In this document: positions 7,631 through 17,168 of the stretch, piece by piece
Layout of the letters: each line of letters opens with the position of its first letter
How positions within the stretch are numbered: position 1 is the stretch's first letter
Source of the DNA: Anaerobacillus arseniciselenatis
GTDB taxonomy: Bacteria; Bacillota; Bacilli; Bacillales; Anaerobacillaceae
Direction: 5' to 3'
Assembly: GCF_001865995.1 (NCBI RefSeq)
Contig: NZ_MLQQ01000044.1
Span: 1 to 64,000 of the forward strand
DNA: 64,000 nt
Made by a program: the position numbers and the translations under genes
Notes under the pieces: generated by a model
Seen by the model: only the letters and a program-made list of their open reading frames with translations
Databases searched by the model: none
What the model was told of the DNA's origin: nothing

Positions 7631-8012
7631 AAAAAATACTATAGAGTTTTAAATGAATAATAATTTATATGACTAAGAGCTGTAGAGCATCTCTTTTTTA
7701 ACTTTAAAAGTGTATAGAGGGATGAAAATAGGGTTATACTATGGAAGATATTCACTTGACAAATAGAATTTGTGTTGATCTTTTCAATTTTAGATACTAA
7801 TTGAAAACATAGAATAATTCTAAAGATTTCTTAATTAAATCAATAAAATAATAGAGATTCCACAAATAAAAATACTTGTCAAGTTGATAGTGCTTTGTTA
7901 GACTAAACATAGTCAAGTTGAGGTTTTACCTAGTATGTGATAAAATAGGACTCGTTTTTTAAATTCTTGTGTGCTAAGTAAGATCTTTTTAACATAGTTT
8001 AGATTAAAAAGG
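7631..8012. other. gene-free stretch
   Basis: No ORF with a credible start and ribosome-binding site was found on either strand. AT-rich; nothing else stood out. Confidence 0.5.
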
Positions 8013-8044
8013 AAAAAGCCACATCTGTTTGCACCAGAAGTGGC
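8013..8044 (-). terminator. intrinsic terminator of the minus-strand membrane gene
   Basis: Read on the minus strand, GCCACTTCTG pairs with CAGATGTGGC and is followed by TTTTT. Confidence 0.7.
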
Positions 8045-8076
8045 GAGGATATAGTTGTTTGCACCAACTTGTCCCT

Positions 8077-8463
8077 TTATGCATGATCTCTGTGTTTGTT
8101 TTTATCATTGAAGTATTTACGGATTTCATCAAATGCTTCATCTCTCTTTTTTTGTCTAGCATTTAATTGCTGGATTTTCTTTTTTATTATGAAAGAAATT
8201 ATTACTAAAATTACAATACTTGCAAAAACCTTTGGTGAAAGCTTAATCCAATGACGATCTACCAACAACATTAAAAATGAAATAGAAAAGATGTATATCG
8301 TCCAATGGCTTGCAATTTGTTTGAAAATCTTTCCTACTGGCGTATTACTTGACAACTCTTTTCGTTGGAGTTGATCGAAAATGAAGCTTGCGAGATTCCA
8401 AATTGAGCTTGTCATTACAGTTATCAAAATCATAGTGATTGAGAATGGTTCAGTTCCTGTCAC
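8077..8463 (-). CDS. hypothetical small membrane protein
   Basis: I chose GTG 8463 because GGGAGGTGG lies just upstream of it; a second GTG at 8472 overlaps that site. The 128-residue product has about three hydrophobic segments (near ITMILITVMTSSIWNLA, IYIFSISFLMLLV and VFASIVILVIISFII) followed by a strongly basic then mixed-charge C-terminal tail (KKKIQQLNARQKKRDEAF). It is thus an inner-membrane protein with a cytosolic tail. No family recognised. It is monocistronic, with its own terminator. Confidence 0.6.
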   Translation of the reverse strand: MTGTEPFSITMILITVMTSSIWNLASFIFDQLQRKELSSNTPVGKIFKQIASHWTIYIFSISFLMLLVDRHWIKLSPKVFASIVILVIISFIIKKKIQQLNARQKKRDEAFDEIRKYFNDKNKHRDHA

Positions 8464-9082
8464 CTTAACCACCTCCCAACCCAGGAGTAATTAAATTACT
8501 GGTAATCAATGTTTTTCCTCTCTTTCTTTTTTATTAGTCAATTACAACTATTCTATCAAAACACTTCTAGGTGTAAGCACCCTCGGACATTATACAACGT
8601 AGCAAATAAGGTAATCAAGCGTAATTGGTGTTTATTTCCTTTTTTGGACAGTTGTATCCCAAATATAGATACCTTATTATTACTCTCTATATTATACTTA
8701 TATTCCTAAATTTAAATTTCTATACCATTTTGTAAGAAAAAATGAAAAAATTCTACAATAAACTAGTTTTTTGTTTATTAGTGTTGATTTATATTCTTTA
8801 CCTTGGAACTTCAAATAAATCATTGGGTAAGAGCGTTGGCTGTAATACTATTATTTGCTTAGCCTGATGTTTCATTAATCTAAAATGTCTTGTTCTACTT
8901 CTTGTATCTTACCAAAGTTGTCCAACTTAATCTATATATAGTGTGTACATATCTTATAAAAACACTATATATTGTTGTTTGGTAATAAAAATAACTTTCT
9001 GTCAAGTACAAAAACAAAGGAAACTGTAGATAGACGTAATAAATCTGAAGCCTTGTTAGAAAGAAAATTACCCATAAAATTG
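8464..9082. other. gene-free stretch with an AT-rich dyad
   Basis: No convincing gene. An 11-base inverted repeat, ATATATAGTGT (from about 8934) with ACACTATATAT (near 8961-8972), is the only structure seen. ORFs here lack ribosome-binding sites and known motifs. Confidence 0.45.
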
Positions 9083-9120
9083 CTTAGCGTTTTAAATCCG
9101 CATTTTTCTGACGGTACCCC
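9083..9120 (-). repeat. isolated Tn3-family terminal inverted repeat
   Basis: Read on the minus strand this is 38 bp beginning GGGGTACCGTCAGAAAAATG and ending AAAACGCTAAG, the GGGG...TAAG form of Tn3-family ends. A near-identical copy lies at 30353-30390. The outer end faces right, so the element it belonged to lay to the left; only resolvase debris remains. It is different in sequence from the ends of the intact transposon at 10236. Confidence 0.65.
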
Positions 9121-9231
9121 ACTCAAATTAAATTTTATTATCGAAGCTATAAATTATATGGAAAATATAGTTAAATAAATAATAGGACAAGTAGTATATC
9201 AAAGGAACATTCCTGTGATGAAGAAATTTGA

Positions 9232-9307
9232 GGATTGGACAAAAAAGATACCTCTTGGTATTATACGAGGTGTGTCCGAAGCTGCAGCGCAAGGACCCTT
9301 AAATTAG
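9232..9307 (+). other. short open frame, possible gene fragment
   Basis: The frame reads PLGIIRGVSEAAAQGPLN before a stop, with an AAAGGAA site upstream of a GTG-ATG pair near 9217. Too short and unrecognised; it may be the end of a gene cut by the neighbouring Tn3-type repeat. Confidence 0.2.
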
Positions 9308-9333
9308 TAGGACGCCATATGAATTATACAATA

Positions 9334-9996
9334 TTATACTGGAGTAGGCTTTGTGCTTTTATATTCCTTCATTATCTTATAAAATGTGTTTTTCTTGAGG
9401 CTTAACAAATTCATGAACTGAACTCCAGTAATTTTTTTCTCTTCCCATAACGCAAAGTTATCATGCAACGCCCTAGTCTGTTCTTTACTCAAGCCTCTTA
9501 AAGTAACAGCTGGACGCCCTAAATGTTTCCCTTGAATTTTAGCCGATGCAATCCCTCTGCCTGTCGTTGCCGTATCTTCTTTCGTTCCTGCTCAGCCACG
9601 TAGGCTAACGAAGACAAAAATTGATCCTCCATTAACTTACCCATATCACCCATATCTCTAAATTTACGACTATCAAACAATGTTTCATTTTCAAGAATAA
9701 TAATATCAGCCTTTATGGTTCTAGTAATATACTTCCACTCTGAAATAACTTCATCGTAGTTACGACCTAATCGATCAAGAGCATCAATGTATATTAAATC
9801 TCCTTCACGAATTCGATCCCGTAATGCTTGATATTGAATTCGATCAAAATTTGCTCCACTTGCTTTATCCATAAAAATATCACGATCATCAATTTCTTTA
9901 TTCCATCATTTTTTGAAGTTGACGTATTTCGTTTTGATCTTTACTGGAAACTCGTATGTATCCGAAAATTTTTGTATTAGTCAAATAATCACCCAT
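9334..9996 (-). pseudogene. serine recombinase (resolvase) with two frameshifts
   Basis: Starting at ATG 9996 the product reads FGYIRVSSKDQNEIRQLQKM, including the catalytic serine region. The frame then breaks after codon 33 by one base, continues as KEIDDRDIFMDKASG through LDRLGRNYDEVISEW and LASLAYVAEQERKKIRQRQAEG-like sequence, breaks again in a G run near 9550 (three G where four are expected), and resumes with IASAKIQGKHLGRPAVTLRG to a stop at 9334. Both breaks are single-base losses, so the gene is recently inactivated. A sequencing error is the alternative explanation. Confidence 0.7.
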
Positions 9997-10235
9997 TTAT
10001 CTGAATTCAGCGCTGAAATTTACAACCTCTGACATAACATTTACCACCAAATGATAAAAAGTGTACCAAGTAATGACAGACTGTTTACCGGTGCAGTCCG
10101 GTGAAATTAGATATAAAATCATAGTTTTTAGAAGAAAAAATTTTATAAAAACTGAATGACTTTGAATAAGATCGGTCTTCTGCAAAATGATTCAGGTCAA
10201 CTCTTGTTACGTAAAAGACGCTTACTGCGCAACAA

Positions 10236-10273
10236 GGGGTCCTGCCGACAAAACGCATATATTATACGCTAAG
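10236..10273 (+). repeat. left terminal inverted repeat of the Tn3-family transposon
   Basis: Begins GGGGTCCTGCCGACAAAACG and ends ACGCTAAG. It differs from the right end at only a few internal positions. Confidence 0.9.
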
Positions 10274-10570
10274 CAAATTTCAACCTAAAAAAAGTCGAAT
10301 TCCTGTAAAGGAACTGACCTTTTATTTTGACTTGTTAAGCTAAAGAAGTAGTTTAAGTGCGTTGTTTCGCAATTCTCTAACAAAACTAAAAAGGATGATG
10401 ACCTACTTAAGTCATCGCCCCAATATTATTAATTGTTTAATCCCTCATGGATTTCCAATAGTGAACCCTTTATAGGTGGAAGACATACACACTTCTCCAA
10501 GCTATTTTGAAGAAGATTGAGCAAGACATTCAAGACCAGAATTAAAAATCAATGTCGGCTTTTTTCTCGT
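10274..10570. other. gene-free stretch inside the transposon's left arm
   Basis: About 300 bases without a supported ORF on either strand, between the left repeat and the shared terminator. Confidence 0.4.
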
Positions 10571-10624
10571 AAAATAGCGCTAGATCATTACAAACAAAGG
10601 GCTGTAATGATCTAGCGCTATTTT
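10571..10624. terminator. perfect 22-bp inverted repeat, bidirectional terminator
   Basis: AAAATAGCGCTAGATCATTA plus CA (10571-10592) is mirrored exactly at 10603-10624 around a 10-base loop, with A and T runs at the ends. It lies downstream of the minus-strand spore gene and insulates the cargo from the left end. Confidence 0.75.
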
Positions 10625-10743
10625 AAATGTAGGTTTTCCTCAAATTAGTCGTATCCCATTGAGTAGAAAACAATCCAATAAAAAAGACCAAATAAATCAT
10701 TTCACTATCATAAGTCTGAACGAATTTTTTAATGGGAAGATAT

Positions 10744-11673
10744 TTAAAAGTCACATTCTTTCATAATTTCTTCTCTTGGTTGGCAGTATTTTCCATTAAA
10801 TTCTATTTTGACGTCTGCTACGGAATCAACACTTTGACATATTATTAATATAATTTCAATCTTTAAACAAGGTGAAGACTTATTAAGCGAGGGAACAATA
10901 TGAGCTTTACAGTCCACATTCGTGATTTCGCATTCAATTTTTGTGCCTGAGGGAGCACATAAAAAGAAAGTTTCAATATCAGAGAAAGGGATAGTACATT
11001 TTTTACAAAGCTGATTCTTATAGTTAAAAATCTCTATAGTTACAAACCCTTGCTTTAGTATTTCTACTCTGTGTAGAGTAGTTTTATTTCCTTCAGGTGT
11101 AAAGAAATCAAATTTCGCACGTTCTTCAGGTGAAATAAGTTCTTTACAAAGAACGGTGCGAGGATCAGCTAAAGAAAGAGGATTCCCATGACAGTCTGAT
11201 AAAAAGCAATCAATTCTCTGGATATCTCGATGGGAATGTAGGTCGCAGTTATTTTTTGTGTCAATATAAACTGCGATTTTAAAATCTCCACAGCAGACGC
11301 CTGTAACATCCGTTCCGTTACACTGAATTTCCACACTTTCTAGACGTGAAAAAGTGGCCGTAAATGAACTACCCTCCGGTATTGAAGTAACCTTTAATTG
11401 ATTGATAAAAACATCTAATGGCTCTCCGCACCCTTTTTTATATTCAATACAAATTGAACCTCCGATATTGTAAATTCCGTAAGATGTCCATAAAGTTGAA
11501 CGTTCTTTTCCCCCACAAGGAATTTGAAAAACACAACATAAAACATCCTTAACCTTTTTCTTTTCTAATGGTATTTCCTCATGTAATTTAATGATCGTTG
11601 TTCGATTTACCCAATCAAATACTTTAGGTACTTTGATGCAAGGCGAAATAAAACAATGGGATATCGGAAACAT
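10744..11673 (-). CDS. Ena-related (DUF3992-like) cysteine-rich spore surface protein
   Basis: A 309-residue cysteine-rich protein with GGGAGGG before ATG 11673. Residues about 44-135 follow the endospore-appendage subunit pattern: CCVFQIPCGG, a YGIYNIGGSICIEY strand, SIPEGSSFTATFSRLESVEI and CCGDFKIAVYI, resembling the neighbouring Ena-like protein. The second half has further cysteines (LCKKCTIP, IECEITNVDCKA) and ends KYCQPREEI; it may be a second beta domain. There is no signal peptide, as expected for proteins made in the mother cell. It is divergent from the ena-like gene. I infer a connector or anchor for appendages; direct homology needs a search. Confidence 0.6.
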   Translation of the reverse strand: MFPISHCFISPCIKVPKVFDWVNRTTIIKLHEEIPLEKKKVKDVLCCVFQIPCGGKERSTLWTSYGIYNIGGSICIEYKKGCGEPLDVFINQLKVTSIPEGSSFTATFSRLESVEIQCNGTDVTGVCCGDFKIAVYIDTKNNCDLHSHRDIQRIDCFLSDCHGNPLSLADPRTVLCKELISPEERAKFDFFTPEGNKTTLHRVEILKQGFVTIEIFNYKNQLCKKCTIPFSDIETFFLCAPSGTKIECEITNVDCKAHIVPSLNKSSPCLKIEIILIICQSVDSVADVKIEFNGKYCQPREEIMKECDF

Positions 11674-11785
11674 GAATAGCCCTCCCTTATAAATAAATTG
11701 TTACGAATATTGTATGTATTCTATAAGAGATTTGATTTACAGCAGTTTAACGAAATAGGGCGAAAAACTTGGACTAGGAACCTAT

Positions 11786-11813
11786 ACAAAAGATTCTTAT
11801 CACGCATATACTA
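11786..11813 (+). promoter_or_regulatory. candidate sigma-K promoter of the ena-like gene
   Basis: AC at 11786-11787, a 17-base spacer, and CATATACTA at 11805-11813 match the sigma-K pattern AC-N16/17-CATAnnnTA. This would give late, mother-cell expression, fitting a spore surface protein. The match is by eye only. Confidence 0.4.
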
Positions 11814-11879
11814 TATTAAAAAGTTGGGTATCTCTAAAGAGATTTTCCAAGTTCATAAAGAAAGGTGTTTGATAAAGTA

Positions 11880-12275
11880 ATGAGTTGTAATTGTAAAGGT
11901 AAGGATAATTGTTGTTTGACCTGTTGTAATGAGAAGGAACTTGTTCAAGATAAACTTTGCTGTGACTTTAGATTAACTGATGATACGGCAACAACCATTT
12001 TTACTGCAGATCCTTTTGCTATGTGTGCAGGATTTTTTGCTTCGGGGATGATTAAAAACTGTGGAAGTGTTGATTTTGTTGCAACTTTCGTAAGAGGTGT
12101 CACAGCTGCCGGTACCGGTGGTGTTACCGTTCGAACATTAACTATTCCTGCTGGAGGTTGTGCCACATTTACGGTTTCAAATTTCGATGCAATTAATATT
12201 ACTGCGGTTACTGCAACAGTAGATACTCCTGCTGTAGGTGAATTTTGTATTACACCACGTTATCGTGTAGGTTAG
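11880..12275 (+). CDS. endospore appendage (Ena/DUF3992) subunit-like protein
   Basis: A 131-residue protein beginning MSCNCKGKDNCCLTCC, a cysteine-rich N-terminal connector like that of Ena fibre subunits, then VQDKLCCDFRL, a jelly-roll-like region (SGMIKNCGSVDFVATFV, TLTIPAGGCATFTVSNFDAI) and the terminal EFCITPRYRVG. In known Ena proteins the N-terminal cysteines form disulphides with neighbouring subunits in the fibre. ATG 11880 lies 12 bases after AGGTG; GTG 11865 overlaps that site. I cannot tell S-Ena from L-Ena, though the neighbouring BclB-type gene recalls L-Ena clusters. Confidence 0.78.
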   Translation: MSCNCKGKDNCCLTCCNEKELVQDKLCCDFRLTDDTATTIFTADPFAMCAGFFASGMIKNCGSVDFVATFVRGVTAAGTGGVTVRTLTIPAGGCATFTVSNFDAINITAVTATVDTPAVGEFCITPRYRVG

Positions 12276-12302
12276 GTTTATTAGTAACAATACAATACTC
12301 AA

Positions 12303-12339
12303 TTAGAGCCCCATTGTTTTTTAAAACAATGGGCTCTAA
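12303..12339. terminator. intrinsic terminator after the ena-like gene
   Basis: TTAGAGCCCCATTGTTTT pairs with AAAACAATGGGCTCTAA, with only a two-base loop and one bulge. Confidence 0.8.
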
Positions 12340-12404
12340 CCACTAATCAGTTCTTTATTACATATTATTAAATCAATTGTTTCTCTATATTTCATATTTG
12401 TTTT

Positions 12405-12550
12405 ATGAACAATGGTATTCTTGCTATCACATGGTGTACCGATCGAAAAGGTCTGAACCCATAACTGCGTTTATCGAATTGAACCTCCGAAAAATTAACG
12501 GTTATCCCTCCTGCAAGACTTCCGTCCATTAAAACTTGCTGTGAATCCTA
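12405..12550 (-). pseudogene. possible remnant of a group II intron reverse transcriptase
   Basis: Minus-strand translation contains FDKRSYGFRPFRSVHHVI, resembling the conserved SYGFRPGRSAHQAI block of group II intron-encoded reverse transcriptases. Nothing upstream or downstream of the block is recognisable and no start exists, so it can only be a fragment. Confidence 0.35.
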
Positions 12551-12647
12551 ATTTATTTTATTAATTATTTTGACAAACATTTACAATCACACAAACAAAA
12601 ATAATCAACTTAAATATTTTATAGTAAATGGATTGGAGGTGTTTGAT

Positions 12648-13247
12648 TTGAATTTTAATAGCTGGTGTTCATGTGGAAATTGTAATAAAATGAACCTACA
12701 TTGTTGCCCTAAACCCACTGTATCTGCCGGTGCTATCATTCCATATGCATCCGGTCTTCCTGTAACACTTACTACTGTACTTGATGGACTCTTTAATACT
12801 TCAGCTCTTATTGGGTTTGGAAATTCCATTTCCGGTATTAGCACTGCTGGTGGATCTATAGATCTCACAGGTGCAGGAGGCACTCTTCTTAACTTTGCGT
12901 TTTCGGCACCTCGTGATGGAACAATTACGTCGATAGCTGCATACTTCAGCACTACAGTAGCATTATCCCTTATTGGCTCAACTGTTACAATTACAGCAAG
13001 ATTATATAGTTCAACCGCACCAAACAACAGTTTCAGTCCAATTCCAACTGCTGTCGTAACATTAAACCCATCTCTTTCAGGTTTAATTTCAATAGGGACG
13101 ATTAGCCACGGTATAACTCAGGGATTATCGATACCCGTCACTACAGAAACTCGTTTATTAATGGTCTTTTCAGCAAATGTCACAGCTGGTCTGGATATAG
13201 CTGCCATTATTGCGGGATATGCAAGTGCAGGTGTTAATATCCGTTAA
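12648..13247 (+). CDS. BclB-type exosporium C-terminal domain protein without collagen repeats
   Basis: Start TTG 12648 follows GGAGGTG at good spacing; no in-frame ATG fits. Residues 1-25 are cysteine-rich ([14 protein letters not shown]), then residues about 33-199 match the trimeric C-terminal domain of BclB-like exosporium glycoproteins: [76 protein letters not shown] and the end GYASAGVNI. The usual Gly-X-Y collagen stalk is missing. The cysteine head resembles that of the neighbouring Ena-like subunit, so it may cap a fibre directly as a tip fibrillum. Confidence 0.8.
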   Translation: MNFNSWCSCGNCNKMNLHCCPKPTVSAGAIIPYASGLPVTLTTVLDGLFNTSALIGFGNSISGISTAGGSIDLTGAGGTLLNFAFSAPRDGTITSIAAYFSTTVALSLIGSTVTITARLYSSTAPNNSFSPIPTAVVTLNPSLSGLISIGTISHGITQGLSIPVTTETRLLMVFSANVTAGLDIAAIIAGYASAGVNIR

Positions 13248-13584
13248 TTCAAAATAACCTGCACTCATAATAAGCATAGAAAATATCCCTTTTTAAAAAG
13301 ATGATCGATTAAATATTTTCAACATGTTCTCTCCAATCATTTAATAAAAACTGGATGAACGGGATAGTGAATTAAAAATTTTGAATAAGAGACTTTTTAA
13401 AAGTTCAAGTAGAAACCAAGGCTATTTTATAAACGACCGTTTTTGGTTATGGAAAAAAGATTCTTAAAAAATAATCAAAAACTATTAAAATATATAACCA
13501 AAAATATAACCAAAATCAAAATACCAATATATCTATATAATCCCCCTTTTTGGTATAGTAAATGTATTAAGTAAGGGGGGATTT
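13248..13584 (+). promoter_or_regulatory. region upstream of tnpR, likely containing the res site
   Basis: In Tn3-family elements the resolution site usually adjoins tnpR. This AT-rich stretch holds short repeated blocks such as ATATAACCAAAA, occurring twice near 13491-13512, and GGTATAGTAAATGTATTAAG near 13552. No gene is present. The exact subsites are not resolved by eye. Confidence 0.4.
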
Positions 13585-14157
13585 GTGTTGAAATTTGGAT
13601 ATGCACGGGTAAGTACACAAGATCAGTCATTGTCATTACAGTTTGATGCCTTGAATTATTATGAAGTGGATCAGATTTTTGAAGAAAAAGAATCAGGAAA
13701 GAAGAAAAACCGTCCTCAATTGGACGAGCTTATTAAAATTCTCCGTAAGGGCGACACAGTGGTTGTCTATAAATTAGATCGTATCAGTCGAAGTACCAAA
13801 CATCTAATCGAACTCATGGAACAGTTTGAAGCAAAAGAAATCCATTTCGTGTCTATTCAAGATAAAATTGACACAACAACAGCTATGGGGCGATTCTTTT
13901 TCAGAATGTTGGCCAGCATAGCTGAATTAGAACGGGATATCATTAGTGAACGAACGAAAGATGGGCTGTCGGCAGCTAGAGCTAGGGGAAGAAATGGAGG
14001 TAGACCCAAGGTTGAATCAAAAAAAGTAATGCTTGCTATGAAGATGTATGAAAGTAAAGACTACTCCTTAACTCAAATTAAAGAAGCTACAGGAATAGGA
14101 GCAACAACGTTATATCGTTACTTAGGAAAGAGAAGAATATCCAGCGAGGAGGCATAA
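13585..14157 (+). CDS. tnpR: Tn3-family serine resolvase
   Basis: This 190-residue resolvase has the catalytic N-terminus FGYARVSTQDQSLSLQ (nucleophilic Ser in RVST), the central RKGDTVVVYKLDRISRS block, ELERDIISERTKDGLSAAR and a C-terminal helix-turn-helix (SLTQIKEATGIGATTLYRYL). It resolves cointegrates formed during transposition by recombining res sites. GTG 13585 follows a GGGGGG site; TTG 13588 is an alternative. The transposase gene begins two bases after its stop. Intact, unlike the other two resolvase genes in the window. Confidence 0.93.
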   Translation: MLKFGYARVSTQDQSLSLQFDALNYYEVDQIFEEKESGKKKNRPQLDELIKILRKGDTVVVYKLDRISRSTKHLIELMEQFEAKEIHFVSIQDKIDTTTAMGRFFFRMLASIAELERDIISERTKDGLSAARARGRNGGRPKVESKKVMLAMKMYESKDYSLTQIKEATGIGATTLYRYLGKRRISSEEA

Positions 14158-14158
14158 C

Positions 14159-17107
14159 ATGAGAGGGAAAGAATTATTGACCCTTGATCAACGAAATATG
14201 TTTATGTCTTTTCCTGATGATATGACTGAGCATGATATGGAAATGTACTATACTTTTACCTCAGAAGATCTTGCATTTATTAATAAGCATCGCAGAGACC
14301 ATAATCGCTTAGGGATTGCCTTACAACTTGCTGTCCTTCGGTATCCAGGTTGGAATTTATTTCAGATTAAAGACATTCCCAGCCAAATACTCGATTATAT
14401 TGCGAAACAAATTGATGTCTCCCCTCAAGAATATACACAGTATGCAAAACGGGTAGCAACCCGCAATGAACACCTAGAGGAACTTCGGCAACATTATGGC
14501 TATCAAAATTTATCCTTTGGGACCTATCGAATAATTGCACAATATACACTTCAACGCGCTCTTGAGAATGGAAATACAGATTACTTGATTCGCTTAACAA
14601 TTGAAGAATTGCGAAGACAAAAAGTAATTTTGCCTGCCATGACAACAATAGAAAGGATTGTATGGGAGGCACGTCAACGGGCAGAAGAACGAATTTTTAA
14701 ATCTATCAGTTCTACATTAAATGAAACTCAAAAACCAAAGTTAGATCACTTGCTTGATGTAAGTTCCACCTATTCAAAGACACCCCTTGCTTGGTTGCGA
14801 GAAGTTCCTGGCCAATCTTCTCCAGATGCTTTCTTAAAGGTTATACAACGTCTACAAGTCATACGAGCTTTGCAACTTAATGTGGACATTAAAAAAATTC
14901 ATCCAAATAGGATCTTGCAGTTAGCACGCTTAGGTTCCAAATATGAGCCACGTTCATTCCGTAGGTTTAAAGAAAATAAAAAATTTGCACTATTAATTTT
15001 ACATCTCCTACAACTTAGCCAAAACCTTACCGATCATGCATTTGAGATACATGATCGACAAATTACTTTATTGTTGTCAAAGGGGCGTAAAGCTCAAGAA
15101 GAGATACAGAAATTAAATGGGAAGTCAGTAAATGAAAAGGTTATTCATTTTGCAGATTTAGGTACAGCACTGATTCAAGCAAGAGAACAAGGTAAAGACC
15201 CATTTGAAGCATTAGAGGCTATTATGCCTTGGGAGGACTTAGTGAACTCTATAGAAGAGGCAAAGCAATTGTCGCGGCCAATGGATTACGACTACTTAGA
15301 CTTGCTAAAATTTCGCTTTAACTATTTACGTAAATATACCCCAACATTGTTAGAATCCTTAGAATTCACTTCTACAAAATCAGGGGAGCCATTGCTTCGA
15401 GCTATTGATACAATTAAAGAGATGAACAGGCACAATAAACGAAAAGTTCCAGAAGGTGCTCCTTTGGACTTTGTTTCGAATCGCTGGCAAAAGCATGTTT
15501 ATGATGATGATGGGAATGTTAATCGCCAATATTATGAGATGGCTGTTCTAACCGAGTTAAGGAACCTTGTACGCTCAGGTAGCGTTTCTATTAAAGGAAG
15601 TCGTCAACACCAAGATTTTGATAATTATTTAGTGGCAAAAGAAACATGGGAGCAAAACAAACAAATTAATGAACTTTCCGCACCTCCTTCTGTTGATGAG
15701 TACTTGGTAGAGAAAATGGATGCATTACATAATCGGCTTGAATGGATTAAAGCTAATATCACAGAATTAGATGGGGTTAATTTTGAGGATGGACGGTTGT
15801 ATGTCCATCGTTTAGAGAAAAACGTTCCAGAAATAGCACGAGAATATAGTTTATCTCTATATCAGTTAATACCTCGTGTGAAGTTGCCTGATTTACTTAT
15901 GGAAGTGGCAAGTTGGACAGGGTTCGATAAGCAACTTCTTCATGCTTCCACGTTACATCCTCCAAAAGAAGAAGAAAAGCCAGCGATTATGGCAGCTATC
16001 ATGGCTATGGGAACAAATATTGGTCTTACTAAGATGGCAGAAGCGACACAAGGAATTTCTTACCGGCAAATGTCCACAGCATCACAGTGGCGTTTATATG
16101 AAGATGCCATGAATAAAGCACAAGCAGTTCTGGTTAATTTTCAACATAAGTTAAGTTTGTCATCGTACTGGGGAGACGGGACAACTTCTTCTTCAGATGG
16201 TATGCGTGTTCAAGTAGGAGTTTCATCTTTACATGCTGATGCAAACCCACATTATGGAACGGGGAAAGGTGCAACCATTTATCGCTTTGTCAGTGACCAA
16301 TTTTCTAGCTTCTATACTAAAGTGATTAACACCAACGCAAGAGATGCTGTTCATGTAATAGATGGTCTATTACATCATGAGACCGATTTGCATATTGAAG
16401 AACATTATACAGACACGGCCGGTTATACGGATCAAGTATTTGGGTTAACCAATTTGTTAGGATTTCGGTTTGCTCCAAGACTACGAGACCTTGCAGATTC
16501 TAAACTTTATTCATTTGAAAAGCCAGACCAATATCCAGAAATGGAGAAGTTGCTACGTGGAAGAATTAACACTAAGATCATTCAGGGAAATTATGATGAT
16601 GTATTAAGATTGGCACATTCCATTCGTAAAGGAACAGTCTCTGCTTCTCTCATCATGGGAAAACTAGGTTCTTATTCTCGTCAAAATAGCCTTGCAGCAA
16701 CTTTAAGGGAGATGGGACGTATAGATAAAACCTTGTTTATCTTAGATTATATTTCTAGCGAAACATTACGTCGGCGAATCCAACGTGGATTAAATAAAGG
16801 TGAAGCCATGAATGCCTTGGCACGAGCTATTTTCTTTGGGAAACATGGGGAACTTAGAGAAAGAGCATTACAAGATCAATTACAACGTGCCAGCGCCTTA
16901 AACCTCATTATTAATGCTATTAGTATTTGGAATACCGTGTATCTATCACAAGCAATTGAACATTTGAAAACAACAGGAAAATATAAAGAGGAACTACTTC
17001 CTCATATATCTCCTTTGGGATGGGAACACATAAACTTCTTAGGTGAATATTCATTTAAACCTGAGATTTCAAACTCTGTCCATTCCCTGCGCCCACTTAG
17101 AATATAA
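14159..17107 (+). CDS. tnpA: Tn3-family transposase
   Basis: A 982-residue protein, full length for Tn3-family transposases. The N-terminus has the family start (LTLDQRNMFMSFPDDMTEHDM), and the C-terminal catalytic part includes SSSDGMRVQVG, HYTDTAGYTDQVFGL and the terminal NLIINAISIWNTVYLSQAI and PLGWEHINFLGEY blocks. It binds the 38-bp ends and performs replicative transposition. GAGGAGG precedes ATG 14159. No frameshift or stop seen, so it is presumably active. Confidence 0.95.
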   Translation: MRGKELLTLDQRNMFMSFPDDMTEHDMEMYYTFTSEDLAFINKHRRDHNRLGIALQLAVLRYPGWNLFQIKDIPSQILDYIAKQIDVSPQEYTQYAKRVATRNEHLEELRQHYGYQNLSFGTYRIIAQYTLQRALENGNTDYLIRLTIEELRRQKVILPAMTTIERIVWEARQRAEERIFKSISSTLNETQKPKLDHLLDVSSTYSKTPLAWLREVPGQSSPDAFLKVIQRLQVIRALQLNVDIKKIHPNRILQLARLGSKYEPRSFRRFKENKKFALLILHLLQLSQNLTDHAFEIHDRQITLLLSKGRKAQEEIQKLNGKSVNEKVIHFADLGTALIQAREQGKDPFEALEAIMPWEDLVNSIEEAKQLSRPMDYDYLDLLKFRFNYLRKYTPTLLESLEFTSTKSGEPLLRAIDTIKEMNRHNKRKVPEGAPLDFVSNRWQKHVYDDDGNVNRQYYEMAVLTELRNLVRSGSVSIKGSRQHQDFDNYLVAKETWEQNKQINELSAPPSVDEYLVEKMDALHNRLEWIKANITELDGVNFEDGRLYVHRLEKNVPEIAREYSLSLYQLIPRVKLPDLLMEVASWTGFDKQLLHASTLHPPKEEEKPAIMAAIMAMGTNIGLTKMAEATQGISYRQMSTASQWRLYEDAMNKAQAVLVNFQHKLSLSSYWGDGTTSSSDGMRVQVGVSSLHADANPHYGTGKGATIYRFVSDQFSSFYTKVINTNARDAVHVIDGLLHHETDLHIEEHYTDTAGYTDQVFGLTNLLGFRFAPRLRDLADSKLYSFEKPDQYPEMEKLLRGRINTKIIQGNYDDVLRLAHSIRKGTVSASLIMGKLGSYSRQNSLAATLREMGRIDKTLFILDYISSETLRRRIQRGLNKGEAMNALARAIFFGKHGELRERALQDQLQRASALNLIINAISIWNTVYLSQAIEHLKTTGKYKEELLPHISPLGWEHINFLGEYSFKPEISNSVHSLRPLRI

Positions 17108-17109
17108 AC

Positions 17110-17152
17110 AAAACCTTGATTTTTCTCCTTAGCGTAGAAAAATCAAGGTTTT
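17110..17152 (+). terminator. intrinsic terminator of tnpRA
   Basis: AAAACCTTGATTTTTC pairs exactly with GAAAAATCAAGGTTTT around an 11-base loop. Confidence 0.85.
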
Positions 17153-17168
17153 AACTTCCGGTAAATGT

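Noticed and set aside
8509-8709. 66-residue open frame on the plus strand
   Set aside because: Low-complexity aromatic product, no ribosome-binding site, lies in the promoter region of a minus-strand gene.
8972-9178. 68-residue open frame across the Tn3-type repeat
   Set aside because: It translates the transposon end itself and starts with TTG without a ribosome-binding site.
11698-11864. Open frame between the divergent spore genes
   Set aside because: No ribosome-binding site and it overlaps the candidate sigma-K promoter; likely chance.
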